A DNA stretch of 64,000 nucleotides from Microbacterium excoecariae (GCF_011326725.1 NZ_JAANCO010000001.1:310001-374000); one strand, 5' to 3'; positions 25,753 to 37,250 are shown, counted from the first letter of the stretch. Numbers and translations are program-made. Notes: generated by a model not told the origin, from the letters alone.

Positions 25753-26637
25753 ATGCTCAATCTCACGGGAGTCACCAAGCGCTTCGGCGAACGCACGGTG
25801 CTCGACGACGTGTCCTTCACCGTCCCGCGCGGCCGTCTGACCGGCTTCGTCGGCGGCAACGGTGCGGGAAAGACCACGACCATGCGCATCGTGCTCGGCC
25901 TGCTGCGATCCGACGGCGGCGAGGTCGCGCTCGACGGCGCCCCGCTCTCGGCCGACGCGCGCCGCTTCTTCGGCTACATGCCGGAGGAGCGCGGCCTCTA
26001 CCCGAAGATGAAGGTGCGCGAGCAGATCGCCTACCTCGCGCGGCTCCACGGCTTCGAGGGCCGGGAGGCGACGGACCGCGCGACGCGGATCCTGGAGCAG
26101 CTCGGCCTGGGGGAGCGGCTGAACGACGCGGTCGAGGCACTCTCGCTCGGCAACCAGCAGCGGGCGCAGATCGCGGCCGCGCTCGTGCACGACCCGGACG
26201 TCCTCATCCTCGACGAGCCCTTCAGCGGCCTCGACCCGATGGCCGTCGAGACGGTCGTCGGCGTGCTCCAGGAGCGCGCCGCCGCGGGCGCCGCCGTGCT
26301 GTTCTCCTCCCACCAGCTCGACGTCGTCGAGCGACTGTGCGATGACCTCGTGATCATCGCGGGCGGCGTCGTGCGCGCGCACGGGCCCCGCGAGGCGCTG
26401 CGCCAGGCGCACTCGGCCCCGCGGTTCGAGGTCGAGACGACCGGCGACGTCGGCTGGCTGCGCCACGAGCCCGGCGTGGAGGTCGTCTCCTTCGACGGCG
26501 GATCCGCCGTGTTCGACGTCGATGCGGACGACACGGCGCAGCGCGTCCTTCGCCGCCTCGTGGGGGAGGGATCCGTGTCCCGATTCGCCCCGCAACAGCC
26601 CACGCTCGCCCAGATCTTCCGAGAGGTCGTCCGATGA
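25753..26637 (+). CDS. ABC exporter ATP-binding protein (NatA-like)
   Basis: 294 residues. Walker A G-G-N-G-A-G-K-T-T-T, signature LSLGNQQR and Walker B V-L-I-L-D-E-P-F-S-G-L-D are present. The signature with Gly-Asn-Gln in place of Gly-Gly-Gln and the C-terminal auxiliary domain (about 215-294) are typical of the NatA branch that acts with NatB-type permeases in Na+ or drug efflux. The ATG at 25753 has TAGCGT 7 nt upstream (leaderless). Its stop overlaps the permease start (ATGA). Confidence 0.9.
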   Translation: MLNLTGVTKRFGERTVLDDVSFTVPRGRLTGFVGGNGAGKTTTMRIVLGLLRSDGGEVALDGAPLSADARRFFGYMPEERGLYPKMKVREQIAYLARLHGFEGREATDRATRILEQLGLGERLNDAVEALSLGNQQRAQIAAALVHDPDVLILDEPFSGLDPMAVETVVGVLQERAAAGAAVLFSSHQLDVVERLCDDLVIIAGGVVRAHGPREALRQAHSAPRFEVETTGDVGWLRHEPGVEVVSFDGGSAVFDVDADDTAQRVLRRLVGEGSVSRFAPQQPTLAQIFREVVR

Positions 26638-27725
26638 ACGCCGCCCGCCCCGTCTCCCTGTCCCGCGCGACCGCGCTCGTCGCGCAGCGCGAGATCGTCA
26701 CCCGCGTGCGCAGCAAGGCCTTTCTCGTCTCGACGGGGATCCTGCTCGTCGGCATCGTCGTGGCCTTCGTCGTGATGCAGCTGCTCGGCGACCGGCAGCA
26801 GACGACCTCGGTCGCCGCGCCGTCGGCTATCACGGCCGAGCTGCCGGACGGCTCCGGGATCGAAGTGACCACGACGGCGTCGGCCGAGGAGGCCCGCGCG
26901 CTCGTGGCGGAGGATGAGGTCGACGCGGCGGTCGTCGCGGACGGCGACTCGCCCGCGGGCGTGACGATCGTCGCGCAGACGGAGGCGCCCGAGGCCCTCG
27001 TCTCGGCGCTCTCGCTCGCGCCCACGGTCGAGCTCCTCGACCCCGACGGCGCCTGGTCCGCCCTGCGCTACATCATGGGGATCGCCTTCGGGGTCATCTT
27101 CATGGGCGCCGCGATGTCGTTCGGGATGCCCGTGGCGACGAGCGTGGTGGAGGAGAAGCAGACGCGCGTCGTGGAGATCCTCATCACCGCGATCCCCGCC
27201 CGCGCGCTGCTCGCCGGCAAGGTCCTGGGCAACACCGCGATGGCCTTCGCGCAGATCGCGCTCGTCGCGATCACGGTCTCCGGATCCCTGCTCGCGACGG
27301 GCCAGACCGAGATCCTCGCGGGCCTCGGGTCGCCGCTGCTCTGGTTCGCGCTGTTCTTCGTGACGGGCTTCCTGCTCATCGCGACGCTGTTCGCCGCGAC
27401 GGGGGCGATGGTCTCGCGCCAGGAAGACATCAGCCAGACGATCTCGCCGATCCTCTACCTCGTGATGGCGCCGTACATGCTCGTTATCTTCTTCAGCAAC
27501 AACCCGCTCGTCATGGCCATCATGTCCTACGTGCCGTTCTCCTCGCCCGTGTCGATGCCGATCCGGATGTTCTTCGGCGAGGCCGAATGGTGGGAGCCGA
27601 TCGTCTCGATCGTTCTGTCCCTCGCGGCCTGCGTCGGCGTCGTCGCGCTGGCGGCGCGCATTTACGAGAACTCGCTCCTGCGCATGGGGGCGCGCGTGTC
27701 CTGGCGCGACGCCCTGGCGCGCTGA
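26634..27725 (+). CDS. ABC exporter permease (NatB-like, ABC-2 type)
   Basis: 363 residues. One N-terminal membrane helix (about 30-52), a soluble external loop to about 135 with V-V-A-D-G-D-S-P, then five to six helices including the E-K-Q-T-R-V-V-E-I-L motif of ABC-2/NatB permeases. It forms the membrane part of the exporter encoded with the overlapping ATPase gene. The transported compound is not identifiable; Na+ or a peptide is possible by family. Confidence 0.88.
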   Translation: MNAARPVSLSRATALVAQREIVTRVRSKAFLVSTGILLVGIVVAFVVMQLLGDRQQTTSVAAPSAITAELPDGSGIEVTTTASAEEARALVAEDEVDAAVVADGDSPAGVTIVAQTEAPEALVSALSLAPTVELLDPDGAWSALRYIMGIAFGVIFMGAAMSFGMPVATSVVEEKQTRVVEILITAIPARALLAGKVLGNTAMAFAQIALVAITVSGSLLATGQTEILAGLGSPLLWFALFFVTGFLLIATLFAATGAMVSRQEDISQTISPILYLVMAPYMLVIFFSNNPLVMAIMSYVPFSSPVSMPIRMFFGEAEWWEPIVSIVLSLAACVGVVALAARIYENSLLRMGARVSWRDALAR

Positions 27726-27729
27726 GGCG

Positions 27730-27972
27730 TCAGCCGATCGGGAGCGCGAAGGCCAGCGCGATGACCGCGCCGGCGGCGGCGAGCAGGGTCCATCCCCAGC
27801 GGCGGGCGGTCTGGGCCGCCTCGGCCGCGGAGAGCGGCTCGGGGCGCTCGGGATGCTGCGGATCCGGATCCGCGCCGCTCTCCTCGGGGAAGACCGGGCG
27901 CGGCCAGTGGCCGGCGACACCCTCGCGCGTCGCGCGTCGGCTGCCGCCGACCATCTGATCTCTCTCGGTCAT
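27730..27972 (-). CDS. Small single-pass membrane protein, 80 residues
   Basis: Begins MTERDQMVGGSRRATREGVA; a charged and Pro-rich N-terminal half is followed by one C-terminal hydrophobic helix (WTLLAAAGAVIALAFALPIG, ending at the stop). The layout suggests a tail-anchored cytoplasmic protein. The ATG at 27972 has GGGGGAC upstream; TAGGCT lies further up as a possible -10. No family recognised. Convergent with the ABC permease gene, 4 bp apart. Confidence 0.65.
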   Translation of the reverse strand: MTERDQMVGGSRRATREGVAGHWPRPVFPEESGADPDPQHPERPEPLSAAEAAQTARRWGWTLLAAAGAVIALAFALPIG

Positions 27973-28061
27973 TCCGGTGTCCCCCGGGCGCCAGCCTAAG
28001 AAGCACTCGCCGCGCTGTCTGTCCCCCATTCGGCCAGAATTCCGGTTCGTCGCCGGCTGAC

Positions 28062-28086
28062 GGAATATTCGCGAAACGCCGTGGTT
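28062..28086 (+). promoter_or_regulatory. SigR/SigH-type promoter of the nitroreductase gene
   Basis: GGAAT at 28062-28066, a 17-nt spacer and GTT at 28084-28086. The spacer is one shorter than in the trxB promoter but within the range reported for SigH/SigR. The start codon is 55 bp downstream. Confidence 0.65.
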
Positions 28087-28141
28087 GTAGCCTCGCGTGG
28101 GCGCGATCCGCCCCCGAGACGACCTGCATAGGAGAGACACT

Positions 28142-28729
28142 GTGACCGCGACGACCCTCGACCGCACGGCCCCGACCGACGTTCCCGTCCTCGACATCCT
28201 CGCCGCGCGCTGGAGCCCGCGCGCGTACGACGAGACCGCGACGGTCGACGAGGGCGCCCTCGCCCGCGCGCTCGAGGCCGCCCGGTGGAGCCCCTCGGCG
28301 TACAACTCGCAGCCGTGGCGGTTCATCGTGGCGCGGCGCGGGTCCGAGGCATTCGCGGGCCTGTCGGCCGCGCTCGTCGAGTTCAACGCCGCGTGGGCGA
28401 CGCGCGCCGGCGTGCTCATCGCGGCGATCGCCGAGACGGAGAACGAGGCGGGCCGCGCCAACGTCACCGCGCAGTACGACCTCGGCCAGGCGGTCGCGCA
28501 CCTCTCGGTCCAGGCGCACCACGACGGCCTGTTCGTGCACCAGATGACGGGCTTCGACCCGGCGGTCGTCAGCGAGCGCTTCGACCTGGCGGACCGCTTC
28601 CGGCCGTTCACGCTCCTCGCCCTCGGCGAGGCGGGCGACCCCGAGATCCTTCCCGACGCGATGCGCGAGCGCGAGCTCGCCCCGCGCGAGCGCCGCGCGC
28701 TCGCCGAGACCGTTCTCGTCAACGACTGA
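28142..28729 (+). CDS. Nitroreductase family protein
   Basis: 195 residues. RWSPRAYDE and A-A-R-W-S-P-S-A-Y-N-S-Q-P-W-R-F are the FMN-binding signature of the nitroreductase superfamily, with the late G-E-A-G-D loop. It likely reduces quinones, nitro compounds or other oxidants with NAD(P)H. The GTG at 28142 follows ATAGGAGAG. A GGAAT-N17-GTT promoter is upstream, in line with a stress role. A long hairpin terminator follows. Confidence 0.9.
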   Translation: MTATTLDRTAPTDVPVLDILAARWSPRAYDETATVDEGALARALEAARWSPSAYNSQPWRFIVARRGSEAFAGLSAALVEFNAAWATRAGVLIAAIAETENEAGRANVTAQYDLGQAVAHLSVQAHHDGLFVHQMTGFDPAVVSERFDLADRFRPFTLLALGEAGDPEILPDAMRERELAPRERRALAETVLVND

Positions 28730-28736
28730 CCTCGCA

Positions 28737-28781
28737 CACACGGCGCCCCCGTCCCCTTCGTGGGGACGGGGGCGCCGTGTG
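28737..28781. terminator. Bidirectional hairpin terminator
   Basis: A 20-bp perfect stem (28737-28756 with 28762-28781) with a TTCGT loop lies between converging nitroreductase and clpB. Confidence 0.88.
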
Positions 28782-28790
28782 CCGCTCCGG

Positions 28791-30926
<2,136 letters not shown>

Positions 30927-30957
30927 GGGGTCCTCCTTGTGTCAGCCGGCGATAAAA

Positions 30958-30978
30958 CTTGAGTCGTGCAGACTCAAC
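30958..30978. promoter_or_regulatory. HAIR element (HspR operator)
   Basis: CTTGAGT (30958-30964), 7 nt, then ACTCAAC (30972-30978) matches the HAIR consensus CTTGAGT-N7-ACTCAAG with one mismatch at the last base. It lies 32 bp upstream of the clpB start. hspR itself is not in the window. Confidence 0.88.
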
Positions 30979-31007
30979 TTTACCACCCGCGCCCGCGACG
31001 CGCCACG

Positions 31008-31994
31008 CTACGCGGCCGGCGCGGCCTCCCGCGGGGCGGGCTCCGCGCACCGGAAGCGGTCGCGGTAGGCGGTCGGCGTGAGGCCGAGGACGCGGGCGAA
31101 GTTCTGACGCAGCACGGCCGCGGATCCGAACCCCGAATCGGCGGCGATGCGCTCCAGCGAGAAGTCGGTCTGCTCGAGCAGGCGCTGCGCGTGCAGCACC
31201 CGCTGGCGCGCCAGCCACGCCGCCGGCGTCGCGCCGAAGTCCCGCTTGAACCGCCGGGCGAACGTCCGCGGCGACATGTGCGCGCGCGCCGCGAGCTCCT
31301 CCACGCCGAGCTCCTGGTCGAGCCGGTCGAGCGCCCAGTCCGCGACGGGCGCCAGCGACGCCCCGGCATGCTCCGGGAGCGGGCGGGCGATGAACTGAGC
31401 CTGGCCGCCGTCCCGCTGCGGGGGGACGACCATGCGCCGCGCGATCTCGTTCGCCGCCTCCGCCCCGATCTCCTGCCGCAGGAGGTGCAGGCTCGCGTCG
31501 ATGCCCGCGGCCGTGCCGGCGCTCGTGATGATCCGCCCCTCCTGCACGTAGAGCACGTCGGGGTCCACCTCGATGGTCGGATACATCGTGGCGAGGCGAT
31601 CGGCGTGCATCCAGTGCGTCGTCGCGCGCCGGCCGTCCAACACACCCGCGTCCGCCAGGGTGAACGCCCCGCTGCACACGCTAAGCACCCAGGCCCCGCG
31701 CGCGACGGCGCGGCGGACGACGTCGCGCACGCGCGGATCCTGACCGCCCCAGAACGCGCGCGGCGTCGCGGCGACCACGACGACGTCCGCGACGTCCGCG
31801 AACGCGAGATCCTCGTCGACGAGGAGGGAGAAGCCGAAGTCCGTGCCGATGCGGCCCGGCACGGGCGTCACGACGCGGAAGTCGAACACGGGGAGCCCCT
31901 GCGCCGAGCGATCGAGCCCGAACGCCTCGCACGCGACCCCGAACTCGAAGGGCGCGAGGCCCTCCTGGGCGATACACGCCACGGTGTGAATCAC
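31008..31994 (-). CDS. GlxA family transcriptional regulator (DJ-1/PfpI + AraC HTH)
   Basis: 328 residues. An N-terminal class-I glutamine-amidotransferase-like domain (about 1-190), with the nucleophile-elbow Cys in V-L-S-V-C-S-G-A-F, is followed by a C-terminal AraC-type double helix-turn-helix (about 215-320, [20 protein letters not shown] and [14 protein letters not shown]). Such proteins usually activate nearby catabolic or stress genes; the target is not clear. The GTG at 31994 follows GGGGAGG; a longer ATG start (32021) has no ribosome site. The gene is upstream of clpB on the same strand. Confidence 0.88.
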   Translation of the reverse strand: MIHTVACIAQEGLAPFEFGVACEAFGLDRSAQGLPVFDFRVVTPVPGRIGTDFGFSLLVDEDLAFADVADVVVVAATPRAFWGGQDPRVRDVVRRAVARGAWVLSVCSGAFTLADAGVLDGRRATTHWMHADRLATMYPTIEVDPDVLYVQEGRIITSAGTAAGIDASLHLLRQEIGAEAANEIARRMVVPPQRDGGQAQFIARPLPEHAGASLAPVADWALDRLDQELGVEELAARAHMSPRTFARRFKRDFGATPAAWLARQRVLHAQRLLEQTDFSLERIAADSGFGSAAVLRQNFARVLGLTPTAYRDRFRCAEPAPREAAPAA

Positions 31995-32080
31995 GGGTGC
32001 CTCCCCATTGGCAGAAATCACGCGAACAGTGTCGATCGTGCCACTCGTGGCAGGATCCGCGCAACCGTAGCGTTTCTGCC

Positions 32081-32209
32081 ATGATCGTCGCCGGAATCGC
32101 CTTCGCCCTCCTCGCCCTCGCGGGGCTCGCCGCCACCCTCTTCGCGCTGCCGGGAGACGGCTACGGGCTGCCGCGTCACGGAACCGACGACCGGCCGCAC
32201 GGGCGATAG
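32081..32209 (+). CDS. Small membrane protein, 42 residues
   Basis: One hydrophobic helix (IVAGIAFALLALAGLAATLF, residues 2-21), then L-P-G-D-G-Y-G-L-P-R-H-G-T-D-D-R-P. The ATG at 32081 has TAGCGT 7 nt upstream, the leaderless start pattern of confirmed genes here. It ends 1 bp before the stop of the converging glycosyltransferase gene. The G-Y-G-x-P-x-H motif after the helix may be conserved; no function assigned. Confidence 0.6.
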   Translation: MIVAGIAFALLALAGLAATLFALPGDGYGLPRHGTDDRPHGR

Positions 32210-32210
32210 C

Positions 32211-33410
32211 TCAGCGGCCGAGGACGCGGGCGTAGATCGCGATCATCGCGGCGGTGCGGGACGACTGCAGGAACTCGGCCCGCACGCGCGCGGAGGGCTC
32301 CGGCGCGGTGCCCTCCGCCAGGTCGGCCGCCGCGCGCGCGAGCGCCGCGGCGAGCGCCGCGACCCGGCCGCGCTCGTCCGCGGCGGACGCGACCTCCCAG
32401 CACGCCCCGTCGAGCTCCCGGGCCACGTCCGGGTCGCTCACGATCGCCGGCGTGCCGAGCTGCGCGGCCTCGAACGGCGTCATTCCCTGCGTCTCGAATC
32501 CGATCGAGGTCTGCACGAGGGCCGCGGATCCCGCGATCCGCGCGAGCGTCTCGCGGTACGGCAGGCGCCCCGCGAACGTCACGCGATCCGCGATCCCGCG
32601 CTCGCGGACCAGGCGCTCCGCCGCGTTCCTCTCGAAGCCGGATCCGATGACCTCGACCGGCAGAACGATGCCGCTGTCCGCGTAGGCGGCGAGGAACGGC
32701 AACAGCCGCTTCTCGGGGCTCATCCGCCCCACCCAGACGAGGCCGCCGCGGGTCTCAGGCGGCGCGACGGCCGCCAGCGCGTCGTCGTCGATTCCGTTCC
32801 ACACGACGTCGACGGGGGAGAAGACGCCGTGCTCCTCGAGGCGCCGCGCGAAGTGCTGCGAGGGGGCGGTCACGGCGCCCGCGCCCGCGGCGAGGCCGCG
32901 GAGGTACCCCCACCCGTCGGATCCGGGCCCCGACCCCGGGAGCGCCCGCCGCCGCCACGCGTTGAGGAGCCGCAGCGCGAGCCGCGGCGCCGGAACCGTC
33001 GCCGCGAGCCCGACGTCGACGCGGTTGTGCATTGTGTGCACGACGGGGATCCGCAGGCGCCGGGCCAGGCGGTACCCGAGCACCGCGCCCCAGTAGTCGG
33101 CCTGGACGTGCACGAGATCGGGGAGCGGGGCGCCCGCCGCGACGCGGCGCGCGATCCCCCGCTCGGCCGCGGCGAGTGCCCGGCGGCCGGGCCAGAGGGC
33201 CGAGTACTCGCGATCCGTCGGCACCGCGATCGACGGCAGGTCCACGTACCCCTCGTCCGCGGCGCCCGGGAGGCCGTGCCCGTGCCGCCGCGGCGCGACG
33301 ATCGTGACCGTGTGCCCCGCGCGCTCAAGGAAGGTCCGCTGCAGCCGCATCGCCACCTGGGCGCCGCCCGACGTCTCGACGTGCTGGTCGGCGAACATCA
33401 CGACGTGCAT
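32211..33410 (-). CDS. GT4 family glycosyltransferase
   Basis: 399 residues. The N-terminal Rossmann half opens with VVMFADQHVETSGGAQV, whose glycine loop binds the acceptor side. The C-terminal half has G-R-M-S-P-E-K-R and E-T-Q-G-M-T-P-F-E-A-A-Q, the nucleotide-sugar site of GT4 (usually E-x7-E; here E-T-Q-G-M-T-P-F-E). It probably adds a sugar to a lipid or cell-surface glycan at the inner membrane. Paired with a second GT4 gene 23 bp upstream, which suggests joint use. Confidence 0.87.
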   Translation of the reverse strand: MHVVMFADQHVETSGGAQVAMRLQRTFLERAGHTVTIVAPRRHGHGLPGAADEGYVDLPSIAVPTDREYSALWPGRRALAAAERGIARRVAAGAPLPDLVHVQADYWGAVLGYRLARRLRIPVVHTMHNRVDVGLAATVPAPRLALRLLNAWRRRALPGSGPGSDGWGYLRGLAAGAGAVTAPSQHFARRLEEHGVFSPVDVVWNGIDDDALAAVAPPETRGGLVWVGRMSPEKRLLPFLAAYADSGIVLPVEVIGSGFERNAAERLVRERGIADRVTFAGRLPYRETLARIAGSAALVQTSIGFETQGMTPFEAAQLGTPAIVSDPDVARELDGACWEVASAADERGRVAALAAALARAAADLAEGTAPEPSARVRAEFLQSSRTAAMIAIYARVLGR

Positions 33411-33433
33411 GCGCGCCCCTCTCGCCCGCGGCC

Positions 33434-34612
33434 TCAGGCCGGGAGCTCCTCGCCGCGGTACAGCGCCTCGAACGTGTCGAGCGTGCGCGTGATGTCGTGC
33501 ACCGCGACGAGGCTGAGCGAGGCGCGCTGCATCCGCTCGTACTCGCGGGGGCTCGCCTCCAGGACCGCGCGGATCCGCTCCGTCAGCGCGGGCACGTCGC
33601 CCGGCGGGAACAGGAAGCCGTTCTCGCCGTCGCTCACGAGGTGGGGGAGGGCCACGGCGTCGGCGGCGACGATCGGGAGCCCGGAGGCCATCGCCTCCAT
33701 CGTGGCGATGGACTGGAGCTCGGCGATCGACGCGATCGCGAACACCGAGGCGCGGGTCAACGTCGCGCGGAGCTCGTCGTCCGAGACGTGGCCGTGGAAC
33801 TCGACCCGGTCCGCGATCCCCAGCTCGGCCGCGAGGGCCTCGAGCGCGGCGCGCTGGTCGCCATCGCCCACGAGCTCGACCGTGACGCCGTCGAGGGCGG
33901 CGGCCGCCCGCAGGATGTCCTCGACCCGCTTCTCGCTCGTGAGCCGGCCGACGAAGGCGATCCGCCGCTCGGCGCGCGGCGAGAGGTCGGGCGTGTACCG
34001 CGACATATCGATCCCGCAGCTGACGGGGATGACGCCGGCGACGTCGACGGTCTTCTCGAGATAGTCCGCGGCCTTACGCGTGGGCGTGGTGACCGCCGCG
34101 CACATGCCGAAGGTGCGCCGCGCGTCGGCCCACTCCTCGCGCACGAGGAAGCGATTGAACCACTCGGGCGCCCGCGTGAAGTCGAGGATGTTCTCCGGCA
34201 TGACGTGGTTCGTCGCGATCACGGGGATGCCGCGCTTGCGGGCCTCGCGGGCGAGGCCGCGGCCGATGACGATGTGCGACTGGATGTGCACGACGTCGGG
34301 GCGCACAAGGTCCAGCACACGGCGCGCGTAGTGCTTCGAGCGCCACGGCCACACGAAGCGCAGCCACTCGTGCCAGGGGAGGGGGACCGCCGGCAGGCGA
34401 TGGACCGTCACCGCCTCGCCCTCGATCACCTCCGTGCCGGGGCGCGCCCGGCGGTAGACCTGGTTCGGCGCGCTCACGTGCACGTCGTGGCCGCGCTGGA
34501 CGAGGCCCGCCGCGAGGCGCTCCGCGAACCGCGCCGCGCCGTTGATGTCGGGCGAAAACGTGTCGCAGCCCAGGAGGACCGTCAGCGGGCGGCGAGGCGT
34601 GGAATCGGGCAC
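33434..34612 (-). CDS. GT4 family glycosyltransferase (mannosyl/glucosyltransferase-like)
   Basis: 392 residues. CDTFSPDINGAARFAERLA at the N-terminus, FVGRLTSEKR in the middle and I-A-E-L-Q-S-I-A-T-M-E-A-M-A-S-G-L-P (E-x7-E) are GT4 hallmarks. The sequence resembles actinobacterial enzymes that glycosylate diacylglycerol or phosphatidylinositol, so a glycolipid acceptor is plausible. The GTG at 34612 has TAGCGT 7 nt upstream (leaderless), which decides against the GTG at 34621. The second GT4 gene follows on the same strand. Confidence 0.88.
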   Translation of the reverse strand: MPDSTPRRPLTVLLGCDTFSPDINGAARFAERLAAGLVQRGHDVHVSAPNQVYRRARPGTEVIEGEAVTVHRLPAVPLPWHEWLRFVWPWRSKHYARRVLDLVRPDVVHIQSHIVIGRGLAREARKRGIPVIATNHVMPENILDFTRAPEWFNRFLVREEWADARRTFGMCAAVTTPTRKAADYLEKTVDVAGVIPVSCGIDMSRYTPDLSPRAERRIAFVGRLTSEKRVEDILRAAAALDGVTVELVGDGDQRAALEALAAELGIADRVEFHGHVSDDELRATLTRASVFAIASIAELQSIATMEAMASGLPIVAADAVALPHLVSDGENGFLFPPGDVPALTERIRAVLEASPREYERMQRASLSLVAVHDITRTLDTFEALYRGEELPA

Positions 34613-34671
34613 GAGCGCCACGCTACCGGCGGCCCCGTGAGAATCCCGCAGGCGCCCCCGGCATTCGGGGG

Positions 34672-36105
34672 TTACCCAGACGGGTTCTCGGCCCACCACG
34701 CCACGAGTCGGCGCTCGGCCTCCTCTGGCCCCAGCGGACCCTCGTCCAGGCGCAGGTCCATGAGGAAGCGGTACGCGCGTCCCACGTCCGGGCCGGGCGA
34801 GATGCCCAGGATCTGCTGGATCCGGTTGCCGTCGATGTCGGGCCGAATCGCGTCGATCTCCTCCTGCTCGCGCAGGTGCACGATGCGGCTCTCGATGTCG
34901 TCGTACGCGGACGCCAGCCGGCGCGCCTTGCGCTGATTGCGCGTGGTGACGTCGGCGCGGGTGAGGATGTGCAGGCGCTCGAGCTCTGGGCCCGCATCGC
35001 GCACGTAGCGCCGCACGGCCGAGTCGGTCCACGCGCCTTCCGCGTATCCGAAGAAGCGCAGGTGCAGCTCGATGAGCCGCGCGACCGAGGAGATCGTCGC
35101 CGAGTCGTACTTCAGCCGCGTCAGGCGCTTTTTCGCCATGCGGGATCCCACGATGTCGTGGTGGTGGAAGCTCACGGCGCCGCCCGGCTCGAGCTTGCGC
35201 GTGCGGGGCTTGCCGATGTCGTGCAGCAGCGCGGCGAGCCGCAGCGCGACGTCGGGGGCGGCGTCCGGGGTCCGCTCGCGCTCGAGGTCGATCGCCTGCT
35301 GGAGCACGGTCAGGGAGTGCTCGTAGACGTCCTTGTGGTGGTGGTGCTCGTCGACCTCGAGGCGCATGTCGCCGAGCTCCGGGAGGAACTCGCCCGAGAG
35401 CCCCGTGTCAACCATGACGCGCACGCCCCGGACCGGATCCGTCTCCGCGAGGGTGCGGGAGAGCTCCGCCTGGATCCGTTCGGCGCTCACGATCGACAGC
35501 GTGCCCGTGAGCTCCTCGAGCGCCTGGCGCGTTGCGGCCTCGACGTCAAAGCCGAGCTGCGCCGAAAACCGGGCCGCCCGGAGCATCCGCAACGGGTCGT
35601 CGCCGAAGCTCACGCGCGGATCGATCGGGGTGCGCAGGGTCCCGGCGACGAGATCCTCGACGCCGCCGGTCGGATCCACGAGCCGCACCTCCGGCACCGC
35701 GAGCGCCATGGCGTTGACCGTGAAGTCGCGGCGCGCGAGGTCGCCCTCGAGGCTGTCGCCGAACGCGACGACCGGCTTGCGGGTCTCGCCGTCGTAGGTG
35801 TCGGCCCGGTAGGTCGTGATCTCGACCTGCTCGCCGCGCACGCGCGCGCCGATCGTGCCGAACGCGCGGCCGATGTCCCACTGCGCCGTCGAGATGGGCG
35901 TGACGATCCGGAGGATGTCGTCGGGCCGGGCGCTCGTCGTGAAGTCGAGGTCGTGGGTGGCGCGCCCGAGCAGCGCGTCGCGCACGGGCCCCCCGACGAT
36001 GGCGAGCTCGTGCCCGGCGGCCGCGAAGGCGCGGGCGAGCTCGGCGACGACGGGATTCTCAGCGAGGTCGCCGAGGCGCGCGAGTCCGGCGGCCATGTTG
36101 AGCAT
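34672..36105 (-). CDS. cca: CCA tRNA nucleotidyltransferase
   Basis: 477 residues. LAIVGGPVRDALLGR and T-H-D-L-D-F-T-T carry the G-G and D-x-D catalytic motifs of class II CCA-adding enzymes, R-R-D-F-T-V-N-A-M is motif C, and an HD domain (L-L-H-D-I-G-K-P) follows. It completes or repairs the CCA end of tRNAs. The ATG at 36105 has TACGCT 7 nt upstream (leaderless). cca normally sits divergent to the DUF6049/murJ genes in actinobacteria; here 7.3 kb separates them. Confidence 0.94.
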   Translation of the reverse strand: MLNMAAGLARLGDLAENPVVAELARAFAAAGHELAIVGGPVRDALLGRATHDLDFTTSARPDDILRIVTPISTAQWDIGRAFGTIGARVRGEQVEITTYRADTYDGETRKPVVAFGDSLEGDLARRDFTVNAMALAVPEVRLVDPTGGVEDLVAGTLRTPIDPRVSFGDDPLRMLRAARFSAQLGFDVEAATRQALEELTGTLSIVSAERIQAELSRTLAETDPVRGVRVMVDTGLSGEFLPELGDMRLEVDEHHHHKDVYEHSLTVLQQAIDLERERTPDAAPDVALRLAALLHDIGKPRTRKLEPGGAVSFHHHDIVGSRMAKKRLTRLKYDSATISSVARLIELHLRFFGYAEGAWTDSAVRRYVRDAGPELERLHILTRADVTTRNQRKARRLASAYDDIESRIVHLREQEEIDAIRPDIDGNRIQQILGISPGPDVGRAYRFLMDLRLDEGPLGPEEAERRLVAWWAENPSG

Positions 36106-36160
36106 GGGTTCCAGCGTACTGGGGGCGCCTGGTGGGCCGCCGGGCGATTAGCCTCGAGGC

Positions 36161-37213
36161 ATGCGGGCAACCCTTCTCTACGGCGAACGTGACATCCGAT
36201 CCGAGCAGGTCCCGGATCCGGTCCTCAGCGGCACCGGGCGCGACGCGGTCGTGCGCGTCACGGCCGCGTGCGTGTGCGGATCCGACCTCTGGCCCTACCG
36301 CGGCGTGACGCACCCCGACGTCCCCCGGCGCATCGGGCACGAGTTCGTCGGCGTCGTCGAGGAGGTCGCCGCCGGCGTCACCCGTGTGCGGGTGGGCGAC
36401 ACGGTGATCGCGCCCTTCTACGACTGCTGCGGCGTGTGCGCGAACTGCGTCCGCGGCGTCACGACCTCGTGCCTCGAGCTCGGCTGGTGGGGCGGCGAGG
36501 ACCACTGGGGCCACGCGACCGACGGCGGCCAGGGCGAGTTCGTGCGCGTGCCCCACGCCGACGGGACGCTGCAGGTCGTGCCGGGCACCCCGGATCCGGA
36601 GCTCATTCCGAGCCTGTTGACCCTCAGCGACGTGTTTCTCACGGGACACCACGCGGCCGTCTCGGGCGGTGTGGGGCCCGGCTCGACCGTCGCGGTCGTC
36701 GGGGACGGCGCCGTGGGCCTGTCCGCGGTGCTCGCGGCCCGGCGGCTGGGCGCGGAGCGGATCGTCGCGATGTCGCGCCACGCGGACCGGCAGGCCGTGG
36801 CGCGCTCCTTCGGGGCGACCGACGTCGTCGCCGAGCGCGGGGACGAGGGCGTCGCCATCCTGAAGGACATGTTCGACGGCATCGGCCCGGACGCGGTCCT
36901 CGAGTGCGTCGGCACGAAGGAGTCGATGGACCAGGCGCTGCGCTCGGCCCGCCCCGGCGGCCAGGTCGGGTTCGTCGGGGTCCCGAACGGCGGCCCGGAG
37001 CTGCCGATGCGCACGATGTTCTCGACGAACGTCGGCGTCCGGGGCGGGGTCGCCCCCGTGCGCAGCTACGTCGAGGAGATCCTGCCCGAGGTGCTCGACG
37101 GATCCCTCGCCCCCGGCGCCGTCTTCGACCGTGAGTTCGCGCTCTCCGACGCGGCAGACGCCTACCGCGCGATGGACGAGCGCCGCACGATCAAGGCGCT
37201 GCTGCGCCCGTAG
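36161..37213 (+). CDS. Zinc-dependent alcohol dehydrogenase (MDR family)
   Basis: 350 residues. The catalytic-zinc motif is G-H-E-F-V-G-V-V, with the Cys ligand in A-C-V-C-G-S-D. A structural-zinc lobe D-C-C-G-V-C-A-N-C is present. The NAD(P) loop is VVGDGAVGLSAVLAARRLGA. It oxidises or reduces an alcohol or aldehyde, substrate unknown. The ATG has TAGCCT 6 nt upstream (leaderless). Divergent from cca. A hairpin follows before the converging SDR gene. Confidence 0.88.
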   Translation: MRATLLYGERDIRSEQVPDPVLSGTGRDAVVRVTAACVCGSDLWPYRGVTHPDVPRRIGHEFVGVVEEVAAGVTRVRVGDTVIAPFYDCCGVCANCVRGVTTSCLELGWWGGEDHWGHATDGGQGEFVRVPHADGTLQVVPGTPDPELIPSLLTLSDVFLTGHHAAVSGGVGPGSTVAVVGDGAVGLSAVLAARRLGAERIVAMSRHADRQAVARSFGATDVVAERGDEGVAILKDMFDGIGPDAVLECVGTKESMDQALRSARPGGQVGFVGVPNGGPELPMRTMFSTNVGVRGGVAPVRSYVEEILPEVLDGSLAPGAVFDREFALSDAADAYRAMDERRTIKALLRP

Positions 37214-37216
37214 GGG

Positions 37217-37243
37217 CCGGGGCCCGCCGTTGCCGCGGGCCCC
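37217..37243. terminator. Hairpin terminator between converging genes
   Basis: A 10-bp GC stem (37217-37226 with 37234-37243) and a 7-nt loop lie between the alcohol dehydrogenase and SDR genes. Confidence 0.6.
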
Positions 37244-37250
37244 GACCTCG

